Positions 1 through 6,126 of a stretch of 9,731 nucleotides of DNA are shown here, piece after piece (the first letter of the stretch is position 1; every line of letters starts with the position of its first letter). This DNA comes from a bacterium BMS3Bbin07 (lineage in GTDB: Bacteria; Nitrospirota; Thermodesulfovibrionia; Thermodesulfovibrionales; JdFR-85). The position numbers and the translations under genes are program-made. Location: positions 1-9,731 of the forward strand of contig BDTQ01000171.1 of the NCBI GenBank assembly GCA_002898135.1, read 5' to 3'. The notes below the pieces were generated by a model. The model was not told where the DNA came from, made no database searches, and worked only from the letters and a program-made list of their open reading frames with translations.

Positions 1-54
1 AAGTGCCCTGTGAGGAACGCGCTCGATCCCCTCCTTGATAGTCTTGCTTCTCAA
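1..54 (-). CDS. ilvD: Dihydroxy-acid dehydratase, N-terminal fragment (runs off the window)
   Basis: Only the first 18 codons lie in the window, reading MRSKTIKEGIERVPHRAL. This matches the usual IlvD N-terminus (MRSDxIKxGxERAPHRSLL). IlvD is the Fe-S dehydratase that turns 2,3-dihydroxy-3-methyl acids into 2-oxo acids in isoleucine and valine synthesis. The start is a TTG at 54-52. A strong Shine-Dalgarno (GGGGAGG, about 68-74) sits 9 nt upstream, inside the end of the preceding DUF465 gene, and no ATG is available nearby. The gene starts 5 nt after the DUF465 stop, so the two are almost certainly co-transcribed. The match rests on a short but distinctive N-terminal signature; the catalytic region is outside the window. 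Confidence 0.82.
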   Translation of the reverse strand, partial: MRSKTIKEGIERVPHRAL

Positions 55-59
55 TCTCT

Positions 60-299
60 TTAACCTCCCCGGTTTATTGTTTCAGGTTTTTTGAACTCCC
101 TTATCATTTCTGCCATCCTGTCCTTCCTGATAAGTTTCTGTTTCTTCATAGCCTTGATCTCCAACTCATCTTCAGCTGTCAGAAAGTTTTTGCCCTCCAA
201 TGCTGAAAGCTTTGCATCCAGTGTCCTGTGTTCTTCTTCGAGATGACGGAATTCGTTGCTCTCCTTCCTCAGAATCTCAAGGACTTCCTGGTTGTTCAT
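60..299 (-). CDS. DUF465 / YdcH-like small coiled-coil protein
   Basis: This 79-residue, highly charged, probably all-helical protein resembles the DUF465 (YdcH) family. It has an N-terminal helix with an E-F-R-H-L-E-E-E-H-R-T-L-D pattern (residues 16-28). A short turn follows, then a lysine-rich stretch (K-K-Q-K-L-I-R-K-D, about 52-60). The family has no established biochemical function. The frame stays open upstream to 365, but the ATG at 299 is chosen because it has a clear AGGAGG-type ribosome site about 5 nt upstream. The upstream ATG at 320 has no such site, and the first ATG at 365 would overlap hemG. It begins 37 nt after the hemG stop and ends 5 nt before ilvD, which places it in the same operon. 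Confidence 0.75.
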   Translation of the reverse strand: MNNQEVLEILRKESNEFRHLEEEHRTLDAKLSALEGKNFLTAEDELEIKAMKKQKLIRKDRMAEMIREFKKPETINRGG

Positions 300-336
300 A
301 AGCTCCTCCTCCTTCTCCATCCATACGGGATGGGTG

Positions 337-1695
337 TCAAGTTTTTGAGTATATTTCCCCGGCAAGCTTATGGGAATTCTCTATGCAGTCATTAATCCCG
401 ATGCCTCTGTATGCATTACCGGTCAGGTAGAGACCACGGTATGCGGAGACGGCATTGTCAATCTCCTGAAGACGTGCTGCATGACCAACATTATATTGGG
501 GGATGGCCTTTTCATGTCTGTAGATCCTTGCGAAATCCGGTAAGACATCAATTCCCATGATATCCTTTAATTCATCAAGCACAATACCCGTTACTCTTTC
601 TTCATCCTCCATGGCGAGTTCAGGGGCCCTTGCACCACCGATCATGGTTCTCAGGAGGACGTAACCCTCAGGCGCCCTGTTGGGGAATATGCTTGAGTCC
701 CAGAGTGTGCCGAGGATCTTCCTTTTTTCAGATGCAGGCACAAGAAAGCCAAACCCGTTGATGTTATGACGTATATCTTCCTGCCTGAACCCCAGACACG
801 CGACTGAGACGGCAGGGTAGGGGATTTCAGACAGGTGAGCTGCCAGGGCAGGGGCGAGGTCTCTTAATATCTCTGAGGCCGCATATGCAGGACAGGCAAG
901 GATGACCGTATCGGATTCCATCACACTGCCGTCCTCAAGATAAAGGCTATAACGGTCTTCTCTTTTATCAACAGCTTTAACCCCTTTGGATACCAGGAGT
1001 CTCTGCCCAAGAAATTCCTTTAGAGACCTGACAATGGTCTCCATTCCATTATAAAAGGATGTAAGCCTTCCACCGGGTCCAGGCCCAACGCTTTTGCCAC
1101 TCTTTTTTGCCTCCTTCTGCAGTTTAAGGAGTGCCTTTATAAGACTTCCATATTTTCTTTCGAGTTCGTGTATTCTTGGAAAACAGCTCTTGAGGCTCAT
1201 CTTTTCAGGGTCACCTGCATATATGCCTGATGCCATGGGGTCAATCAGTTTTTCATAAGCCTCTTTACCGAGACGTCTTTTGGCAAAGGAGGCGAGGGTT
1301 TCGTCTTCTTCTTTACCTTTCGGGCTCAGTATCTCATAGAAAATCCTTCCCCTCCCGCATGGGCTCAGCAGGCCTGAGAATAAAAATGCCTGAGGTGATT
1401 CCGGAAGAGGATAAAGCCTACCCCTTGAATAAATAAATCTTTTTTTGGCAGCGTCATTACTCCTCAGGGGGTTGAGTGAGAGTTTTCTTGCAAGCTCAAG
1501 GGTATAGGGTTTGTTATCGAGAAAGCCGTTTACGCCGCGTTCACAGAGGAAACCGTCAGAGCTGTCTGAGCAGATCTTGCCGCCTGGTCTGTTCTCAGCT
1601 TCAAGTACCCGTATTTCAAGGCCCGGGTCTTTTTCCAAGAGAAAATAAGCTAATGAAAGCCCCGAGATTCCACCACCCACAATGGTAACACTCAT
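337..1695 (-). CDS. hemG: Protoporphyrinogen oxidase, HemY-type flavoprotein
   Basis: This 452-residue FAD protein oxidises protoporphyrinogen IX (or coproporphyrinogen III in related enzymes) late in haem synthesis. Such enzymes are usually associated with the inner face of the membrane. The N-terminus carries the dinucleotide-binding motif IVGGGISGLSLAY (residues 5-17), an acidic ribose-binding residue E32, and the RPGGK element at 36-40. The C-terminus has the flavin signature GLYLTGNAYRGIGINDCI. The length is close to the family norm of about 460. The open frame extends upstream to 1824, but the ATG at 1695 has GGAGGT 6 nt before it and starts exactly at the Rossmann strand, so it is preferred. 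The gene also goes by hemY; whether the substrate is proto- or coproporphyrinogen cannot be decided from sequence alone. It has its own promoter upstream, and DUF465 and ilvD follow downstream. Confidence 0.92.
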   Translation of the reverse strand: MSVTIVGGGISGLSLAYFLLEKDPGLEIRVLEAENRPGGKICSDSSDGFLCERGVNGFLDNKPYTLELARKLSLNPLRSNDAAKKRFIYSRGRLYPLPESPQAFLFSGLLSPCGRGRIFYEILSPKGKEEDETLASFAKRRLGKEAYEKLIDPMASGIYAGDPEKMSLKSCFPRIHELERKYGSLIKALLKLQKEAKKSGKSVGPGPGGRLTSFYNGMETIVRSLKEFLGQRLLVSKGVKAVDKREDRYSLYLEDGSVMESDTVILACPAYAASEILRDLAPALAAHLSEIPYPAVSVACLGFRQEDIRHNINGFGFLVPASEKRKILGTLWDSSIFPNRAPEGYVLLRTMIGGARAPELAMEDEERVTGIVLDELKDIMGIDVLPDFARIYRHEKAIPQYNVGHAARLQEIDNAVSAYRGLYLTGNAYRGIGINDCIENSHKLAGEIYSKT

Positions 1696-1743
1696 CCCGG
1701 GACCTCCGTATCTGAAATGTTTTCTCTCTCCATCTATTAATAA

Positions 1744-1752
1744 ATTATACCA
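1744..1752 (-). promoter_or_regulatory. Extended -10 promoter for hemG-DUF465-ilvD
   Basis: On the minus strand the sequence reads TGGTATAAT. This is a consensus TATAAT (1749-1744) with the TG of an extended -10 element one base upstream (1752-1751). No good -35 hexamer lies at 16-18 bp, which is typical of extended -10 promoters. The -10 is about 49 nt ahead of the hemG ATG. A perfect 8-bp palindrome TTCCGGAA (1756-1763) lies in the upstream spacer and could bind a regulator. The assignment is from motif and position only. Confidence 0.55.
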
Positions 1753-1812
1753 GCTTTCCGGAATAAATGCTATCTCTACCAAGGTTAACGATAGAAAACC
1801 AGGCAACCATTT

Positions 1813-1954
1813 GGCAATAGACACGGATACAGAGTTTGAACGGATTTAATTATCACTTTTGTCTCACCCGGATGGTGAGTCGTGATAATTTCCTCGGAGA
1901 TAGACATGATGTCTGTCGAGAATGAGAGAAAACTCTGTATCCGTGTCTATTGCC
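1813..1954. repeat. 142-bp structured element with perfect 25-bp terminal inverted repeats
   Basis: The arms 1813-1837 and 1930-1954 are perfect reverse complements over 25 bp (outer end GGCAATAGACACGG, inner end CAGAGTTT). They enclose 92 bp with two more hairpins. One pairs 1848-1856 (AATTATCAC) with 1882-1890 and contains CTCACC/GGTGAG at 1863-1868 and 1874-1879. The other pairs 1899-1906 with 1910-1917, with CTC/GAG outside. The whole can fold as a three-way junction. It fills the gap between aroD and hemG and has no convincing ORF. It looks like a MITE or a foldback element. It might also act on the RNA by blocking or processing read-through from aroD into hemG. Copy number elsewhere in the genome is unknown. 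Confidence 0.8.
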
Positions 1955-1977
1955 GTCTCTCTATCGGTTATTTACGG

Positions 1978-2667
1978 CTATCTTTCGATAAGCGCCTCCA
2001 TGTATTTCCTCAGCTCAAGTACCGGTATCTGGCCGGGGGCCTTTGAATCACCGATGGAAGCAAAGGTGAAGAGTGAGCCCACGGATGGGAAAAACAGCCT
2101 TGAAATCAAGCCCTTCACCCCCATGCAGATAGTGACGGCACCCTCCTGATGGTGATCAAGTGTAATACGGGTCATTGTCCTCAGGTCGTCCTTACTGTTT
2201 GCTGTTGTTGCGATTTTTACAATATTTGCGCCCCTCTCCCTGTATTCTGCTATAAAACCGGAGAGCTCGTCATAAGAAGGGGTGCTTTCAAAATTATGGT
2301 ATGATGCTATCAGCGTAATCCCGGCATCCCTTGCAAGATTCCTTACTTTATCAAATATTTCCGACCTCGCCTCAATGTCGATGAAGTCAGCATAATTCCT
2401 TGTCAGATTAAAGAGCCTTATCCTTTTGCTGTCGGGAATATCTCTCTGTCCGCCTTCTTTTGTGGACCTGATCGTTGCTATCAGGGGTTTTCCCAGAGAT
2501 TTGGCCTCTTTAAAAACATCCACGATGTGTCCATCTGTGAGGTTGGAGAAGTGGTCAACCCTGAGCTCAATGAGGTCCAGAGCCTTCAGGATATCTTCAG
2601 ATATATATTTTAAGTCGCTGTCTGAGGCAGCACCTGCAATTGCAGGTCTTTTAAAGTCAGGTCTCAT
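1978..2667 (-). CDS. aroD: Type I 3-dehydroquinate dehydratase
   Basis: This 229-residue enzyme of the shikimate pathway dehydrates 3-dehydroquinate to 3-dehydroshikimate through a Schiff base. The class I signature is complete. It includes ELRVD (E34, R36), IRSTKEGG with R67, and DIEARSE with E99 matching E. coli E86. The general-base histidine H124 lies in ASYHNF, and the Schiff-base lysine K151 in IVKIAT. Substrate-site residues R190 (SRLFFPS) and Q213 (APGQ) are present near the end. The length is typical for a stand-alone bacterial enzyme. The ATG at 2667 has AAGGAGG about 9 nt upstream, inside the last codons of the transporter gene. Only 4 nt separate the two genes, which indicates one operon. 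The stop lies 23 nt before the 25-bp-repeat element. Confidence 0.95.
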   Translation of the reverse strand: MRPDFKRPAIAGAASDSDLKYISEDILKALDLIELRVDHFSNLTDGHIVDVFKEAKSLGKPLIATIRSTKEGGQRDIPDSKRIRLFNLTRNYADFIDIEARSEIFDKVRNLARDAGITLIASYHNFESTPSYDELSGFIAEYRERGANIVKIATTANSKDDLRTMTRITLDHHQEGAVTICMGVKGLISRLFFPSVGSLFTFASIGDSKAPGQIPVLELRKYMEALIER

Positions 2668-2671
2668 GTTG

Positions 2672-3532
2672 CTAACCCTCCTTGACAGTTAAATATCCTG
2701 ACAGAAGTATAAGCCCTCCGCCTATGTATGCATTCAGGGGGGGGAATTCAGATAAAAAGATCATACTGAAAATTATAGCACCAACCGGTTCAAGATAACC
2801 AAGCACTGCCGCCCTGTTTGCCTGTACCGAGCTCATTCCCTTGTAATAGAGAAAAGGAGCCACAGTTGAATGCAATATACCCATAAGTGCAAATATCCAC
2901 ATCTTCTCTGCCGGGAATGAGCTTACAAACGGCAGCAATATCAGGGCCATGAAGAAATTCTGTATAAATACGAGGACATAGGGGTTGAACTTCCGGGTAA
3001 AGACCCTGACGAGTATGACGAGTACGGCATAGGCAACTCCTGATACAAGCCCGGAAATTATTCCTGTAAGGTCGGGGGTGAGGTGGAGGCCGTGTGAAAA
3101 GACATTTTTGAAGCATTCCATTATGGTGGCACCACCAAGCATTATCCAGAGGCCTGTCGAGGCAAGGATTATGGAGATAATAACCTTCCTGGTTATCCGT
3201 TCACCAAGAAACAGGACTGCAAGAAATGCGACTATTACAGGGGCAATGTAATGGGTTAATACAGCGTTTGCTATCGAAGTTTTTGAGTAGGCAAACAGGA
3301 ATGTAAAGGTGTTCAGCAGGAGGCAGACGCTCAGCAGGAATATGTAGGGTATCTTACTTAAAGGAGGGAATGCCTTTCTGTAATGTCTGCCTGTAAACAT
3401 AAGGCTCTGAAAAACAAGGGAGAAACAGGTGGAGTAGAAGATGAGGATATGGACTTCCACTCCTGCTAACCTCACTATCAAGCCAAGGGAGCTCCAGATC
3501 AGAATGGCTGCTACAATATACAGGGATGGCAT
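2672..3532 (-). CDS. EamA/DMT-superfamily transporter
   Basis: This 286-residue integral membrane protein has about ten hydrophobic helices. They lie roughly at residues 3-22, 27-47, 61-82, 90-108, 115-134, 155-177, 183-205, 210-228, 236-262 and 265-283. They arrange as two five-helix EamA repeats. The helix-4 end LAVLFLGERI and the matching second-half segment LGYLEPVGAIIFSMIFLSE are the typical conserved EamA pattern. The family exports or imports small metabolites, often amino acids or drugs; the substrate cannot be read from the sequence. The ATG shares its A with the stop of the upstream 23-codon ORF (TGATG), and no good Shine-Dalgarno is present. Translation is therefore probably coupled. 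An AAGGGCTGAGCCTT stretch just upstream can form a short hairpin over the only purine-rich run. The gene ends 4 nt before aroD. Confidence 0.88.
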   Translation of the reverse strand: MPSLYIVAAILIWSSLGLIVRLAGVEVHILIFYSTCFSLVFQSLMFTGRHYRKAFPPLSKIPYIFLLSVCLLLNTFTFLFAYSKTSIANAVLTHYIAPVIVAFLAVLFLGERITRKVIISIILASTGLWIMLGGATIMECFKNVFSHGLHLTPDLTGIISGLVSGVAYAVLVILVRVFTRKFNPYVLVFIQNFFMALILLPFVSSFPAEKMWIFALMGILHSTVAPFLYYKGMSSVQANRAAVLGYLEPVGAIIFSMIFLSEFPPLNAYIGGGLILLSGYLTVKEG

Positions 3533-3603
3533 CAGGTAAGGCTCAGCCCTTCTATCTGCCCTAACACGTCCTGTCTGATTTCGGAGGCTGAAACTTTATC
3601 CAT
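3532..3603 (-). CDS. Unrecognised 23-codon ORF coupled to scpA and the transporter
   Basis: A short frame begins MDKVSASEIR and ends EGLSLT, 23 residues in all. Its ATG (3603-3601) shares a base with the scpA stop, and its TGA (3534-3532) shares a base with the transporter ATG. Both junctions therefore read TGATG, the classic termination-reinitiation arrangement, and the frame exactly fills the gap between the two genes. A GGAG lies only 2 nt ahead of the ATG, with another copy further upstream in the tandem repeat, so any independent ribosome site is poor. I do not recognise the peptide. It may be a real small protein, a coupling leader that controls the transporter, or the surviving N-terminus of a deleted gene. 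Predicted from arrangement only. Confidence 0.4.
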   Translation of the reverse strand: MDKVSASEIRQDVLGQIEGLSLT

Positions 3604-3624
3604 CACTCCATCACTCCATCACTC
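3601..3624. repeat. Three perfect tandem copies of an 8-bp unit (catcactc)
   Basis: The plus strand reads catcactc three times without error. On the coding (minus) strand this is GAGTGATG repeated. The array spans the last codons and stop of scpA and supplies the ATG of the following 23-codon ORF. Each unit carries both a TGA and an ATG, and eight is not a multiple of three. Gain or loss of one unit would therefore change the frame in which scpA ends. Confidence 0.85.
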
Positions 3625-4343
3625 GTTTCACGCCTCAATATCCATATCTGCTCAAAGAGATTTTCCTGATAGACACTTACAACACCCAGTCTCAGCAGTT
3701 CCAGGAGTGCAAGGAAGGTGACTATGAACTGGGCGGGTGTATGGTTGTCTTCAAATATGTCCTCAAACCTCAGGGTCTTCTCTCCTTCCAGTTTTTCAGT
3801 AATAAGGTTCATTCTGTCCTTTACTGTAAGGGTCTCTCTCGTGATAGCCACAATCTCGGGAGGCGCTGTCTCAAGAAGCTTTTTCAATGCAGCTATCAGA
3901 TCAAAGATATTTACATCAAATAGATATGGCTGACTTTCTGTCTCTTCAGTTTCAGGCAGAGAGGGTTCCCTCCAGAAATAATCAGACCATCTTTCCTGCC
4001 TGTCCTTAAGGTCAAAGGCCATATTCCTGAAGGCCTGATACTCTATAAGCCTCTCAACAAGCTCTATCCTCGGGTCTTCCCGGTCCTCAGGCGGCACATC
4101 CTCATCAACCGGTAGTAGCATCCTGGTCTTTATCTGTATAAGAGTGGCTGCCATTACAATAAACTCCCCGGCAATTTCGAGGTTCAGTTCCTTCATCAGG
4201 TCAAGGTATTCAATATACTGACGTGTGATTTCAGATATAGGTATATCGTAGATATCTATCTTGTTTTCCCTGATAAGATGCAGGAGGAGGTCCAGGGGGC
4301 CCTCAAAGAGGGGCAGTTTTATGCTGTAGCCGGTCTCTGCCAT
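3603..4343 (-). CDS. scpA: Segregation and condensation protein A (kleisin)
   Basis: This 246-residue kleisin bridges the SMC head domains and, with ScpB, forms the condensin that compacts and segregates the chromosome. The N-terminal signature LPLFEGPLDLLLHLIRENKIDIYDIPISEIT (residues 10-40) is the ScpA hallmark. It is followed by the helix EIAGEFIVMAATLIQIKTRMLLP (56-78). An acidic linker follows at about 80-92 and again near 127-138. The C-terminal winged-helix region (RFEDIF to LRLGVVSVYQENLFEQI, about 192-232) contacts SMC. The ATG at 4343 lies 18 nt after the cimA stop without a clear Shine-Dalgarno, so coupling to cimA is likely. The C-terminus (SDGVME) is encoded by an 8-bp tandem repeat. 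No scpB follows directly, which is unusual for this gene. Confidence 0.95.
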   Translation of the reverse strand: MAETGYSIKLPLFEGPLDLLLHLIRENKIDIYDIPISEITRQYIEYLDLMKELNLEIAGEFIVMAATLIQIKTRMLLPVDEDVPPEDREDPRIELVERLIEYQAFRNMAFDLKDRQERWSDYFWREPSLPETEETESQPYLFDVNIFDLIAALKKLLETAPPEIVAITRETLTVKDRMNLITEKLEGEKTLRFEDIFEDNHTPAQFIVTFLALLELLRLGVVSVYQENLFEQIWILRRETSDGVME

Positions 4344-4351
4344 TTTCGTGC

Positions 4352-4366
4352 AGTAAGTATCTTACT
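4352..4366 (-). promoter_or_regulatory. Small perfect hairpin across the cimA stop codon
   Basis: AGTAAG and CTTACT form a perfect 6-bp stem around a 3-nt loop. The stem includes the cimA TAA (4364-4362) and ends 8 nt before the scpA ATG, where a Shine-Dalgarno would normally be. No T-run follows, so it is not an intrinsic terminator. It could tune reinitiation on scpA. A 6-bp stem may also occur by chance. Confidence 0.3.
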
Positions 4367-5930
4367 TTTCTTCCTTCAGAAGTTTGTATTCAATGCTGTC
4401 AACAAGTGCCTGCCAGGAGGCCTCGATTATATTCTCGCTAACACCTACAGTGTTCCATCGGCCCACTGCATCACCTGTTTCAATCAGGACCCTCACCTTT
4501 GCCGACGTTCCTCTGCCGGCAGCCAGCACTCTTACCTTATAGTCAATGAGTTTGACGGTCTTCAATTGAGGATAGAAGTTTTCAATCGCTTTTCTCAGGG
4601 CATTGTCCAGGGCATTTACAGGGCCGTCACCTGTGGCAGCTGTGTGTTCAATATGACCGCCAACTTTCACCATTATGGTGGCTTCACTCAGGGGCTCCTC
4701 TCCTTCCTTCCTCTTCTCTACAATTACCCTGAACCCTATCAGGTCAAAGAATCTCCTGTGGAGCCCCAGGGTCTTCTTCATAAGCAGTTCAAATGATGCC
4801 TCTGCTGCCTCAAACTGAAAACCCCTGTTCTCAAGGTCCTTGATTGTGGCCAGTATCTCCATGAGCTGGGGCGAGTCTTTGTCTATGTGGAGACCGAATT
4901 CCTCAGCCTTCCTCAGGACATTGCTTCTGCCCGCAAGGTCGGAGATGAGAATTCTGCGTGTGTTTCCAACAAGCTCAGGCCTTATGTGTTCATAGGTCTC
5001 AGGCCTTTTTGCAATGGCTGAGACGTGGATTCCGCCTTTATGGGCAAATGCGCTTTCCCCCACATATGGTTGCCGTTTGAAGTGTCTCAGGTTTGCAATC
5101 TCGGTTACAAACCGTGATGTCTCCATGAGCCTGTTGAGCTGCCTGTCAGTGATACAGCCGTAACCAAGCTTGATCTGGAGGTTCGGGATTATGGAGCAGA
5201 GGTTGGCATTTCCGCATCTCTCTCCAAGGCCGTTTATTGTGCCCTGTACATGCCGGGCCCCTGACTGGACTGCTATCACGGAGTTTGCCACCCCACACTC
5301 GGAGTCATTATGGGCATGTATGCCTATCGGGGTTTTTAATATCTTCTTTATTTCGGATGTTATTTTTTTGACTTCTCCGGGGAGGGTGCCGCCGTTTGTG
5401 TCGCACAGTACGAGACAGTCTGCGCCTGCCTCCCTGGCTGCAAGCAGTGACTTTACGGCATAATCCGGGTTGTCCTTGTAACCGTCGTAGAAGTGTTCGG
5501 CATCAAAGAAGACCTTGTCCAGCCTCTCTCTGAGATAGCGGATTGTGTTATATATGATGTCAAGGTTTTCCTTGAGGCTTATCCGCAGGGCATGTTTTAC
5601 ATGAAAATCCCAGGACTTGCCGAAGATAGTGGCAGTCCCGGTCTCTGCTGCAAGGATGGATTTTACGTTGCCGTCATTTTCCACCTTGATTCCCGCCCTG
5701 TGGGTGCTGCCAAAGGCCACAACAGCGGCATTCTGCAGGTGCAGCTTCCTTGCCTTTCTGAAATAGCGGGCATCCTTTGGGTTGGCCCCTGGAAAGCCGC
5801 CTTCTATGTAATGGACGCCGAACTCATCAAGTTTCTCTGTAATCCTGAGCTTGTCCTCTACAGAGAAATTTACATCCTCAGCCTGAGAGCCATCCCTCAA
5901 TGTTGTATCATAAATCTCTATTTTCGTCAT
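4362..5930 (-). CDS. cimA: (R)-citramalate synthase
   Basis: This 522-residue protein condenses pyruvate with acetyl-CoA to citramalate. That opens the threonine-independent route to 2-oxobutyrate and isoleucine. The N-terminal TIM barrel has DTTLRDGSQ (residues 8-16, with R12 and metal ligand D13) and the metal-binding HAHND at 205-209. [11 protein letters not shown] spans 233-243, and a third conserved block is KGGIHVSAI (298-306). The [18 protein letters not shown] pattern is that of the long CimA branch rather than of LeuA or homocitrate synthase. The C-terminal LeuA-type regulatory domain (about 390-517, ending in [15 protein letters not shown]) is intact, which implies feedback inhibition, probably by isoleucine. 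The ATG at 5930 has AGGAG 7 nt upstream. It is the first gene of the minus-strand train; ilvD of the same pathway lies at its far end. Confidence 0.93.
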   Translation of the reverse strand: MTKIEIYDTTLRDGSQAEDVNFSVEDKLRITEKLDEFGVHYIEGGFPGANPKDARYFRKARKLHLQNAAVVAFGSTHRAGIKVENDGNVKSILAAETGTATIFGKSWDFHVKHALRISLKENLDIIYNTIRYLRERLDKVFFDAEHFYDGYKDNPDYAVKSLLAAREAGADCLVLCDTNGGTLPGEVKKITSEIKKILKTPIGIHAHNDSECGVANSVIAVQSGARHVQGTINGLGERCGNANLCSIIPNLQIKLGYGCITDRQLNRLMETSRFVTEIANLRHFKRQPYVGESAFAHKGGIHVSAIAKRPETYEHIRPELVGNTRRILISDLAGRSNVLRKAEEFGLHIDKDSPQLMEILATIKDLENRGFQFEAAEASFELLMKKTLGLHRRFFDLIGFRVIVEKRKEGEEPLSEATIMVKVGGHIEHTAATGDGPVNALDNALRKAIENFYPQLKTVKLIDYKVRVLAAGRGTSAKVRVLIETGDAVGRWNTVGVSENIIEASWQALVDSIEYKLLKEEK

Positions 5931-5997
5931 TTCCCTGCTCCTCTGAATCTCTAACGGTTATTTATAAATTACTCTAATTTTGATTTAAAAAACAAGA

Positions 5998-6003
5998 ATT
6001 ATA
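5998..6003 (-). promoter_or_regulatory. Candidate -10 element for the cimA operon
   Basis: The minus strand carries a perfect TATAAT about 68 nt ahead of the cimA ATG, in an AT-rich divergent region. I see no convincing -35 hexamer at 16-18 bp and no extended TG, so this is a weak call. A second, poorer TATAAA occurs closer to the gene. Confidence 0.3.
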
Positions 6004-6045
6004 TCGAGCCTGAAACAGTAATTGCCGGTATTTTGAGTTATTGAG

Positions 6046-6075
6046 TTGAAAGAAACTCGTCTTTAGAGTTAAAAT
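6046..6075 (+). promoter_or_regulatory. Promoter for prs
   Basis: TTGAAA (6046-6051) and TAAAAT (6070-6075) are separated by 18 bp, close to the sigma-70 consensus. They end about 52 nt before the prs ATG. GAGTT motifs recur at 6035-6039, 6043-6047 and 6066-6070, with an inverted copy AACTC at 6054-6058, so they surround and overlap the promoter. They could be an operator. The prs promoter is divergent from the cimA promoter region. Confidence 0.5.
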
Positions 6076-6126
6076 AGATGCCCAAGGTCGATTATTTTCT
6101 ATTAATTCAGTGAAAGGAGTTGTCTG

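Noticed and set aside
300..365. Longer DUF465 start at 365 or 320
   Set aside because: No Shine-Dalgarno at either, and the 365 start overlaps hemG; 299 has a strong site.
1696..1824. Upstream extension of hemG to an ATG at 1824
   Set aside because: It would add 43 residues ahead of the FAD-binding strand, read through the hemG promoter into the 25-bp repeat, and ignore the strong ribosome site before 1695.
1958..1974. Near-copy (16 of 17) of TCTCTAxCGGTTATTTA also at 5948-5964
   Set aside because: Both lie in AT-rich gaps next to minus-strand genes; one mismatched 17-mer pair is only marginally above chance and has no further homology around it.
2632..2647. 16-bp perfect palindrome ACCTGCAATTGCAGGT near the start of aroD
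   Set aside because: It falls in codons of the conserved N-terminus, has no loop to form an RNA hairpin, and one such palindrome per 10 kb is not far from chance.
2790..3116. 108-codon minus-strand frame inside the transporter gene
   Set aside because: Another frame of the EamA gene, rich in Pro, Arg and Cys, with no recognisable domain.
4278..4796. 172-codon open frame on the plus strand
   Set aside because: It is antisense to the cimA C-terminus and the scpA start, both with unmistakable family motifs; its product resembles nothing and has no ribosome site in context.
5931..6126. Possible tRNA between the divergent genes, as is seen near prs in some bacteria
   Set aside because: No acceptor/T-arm pattern (GGTTCGA-type) or CCA end is present; the region is AT-rich promoter sequence.
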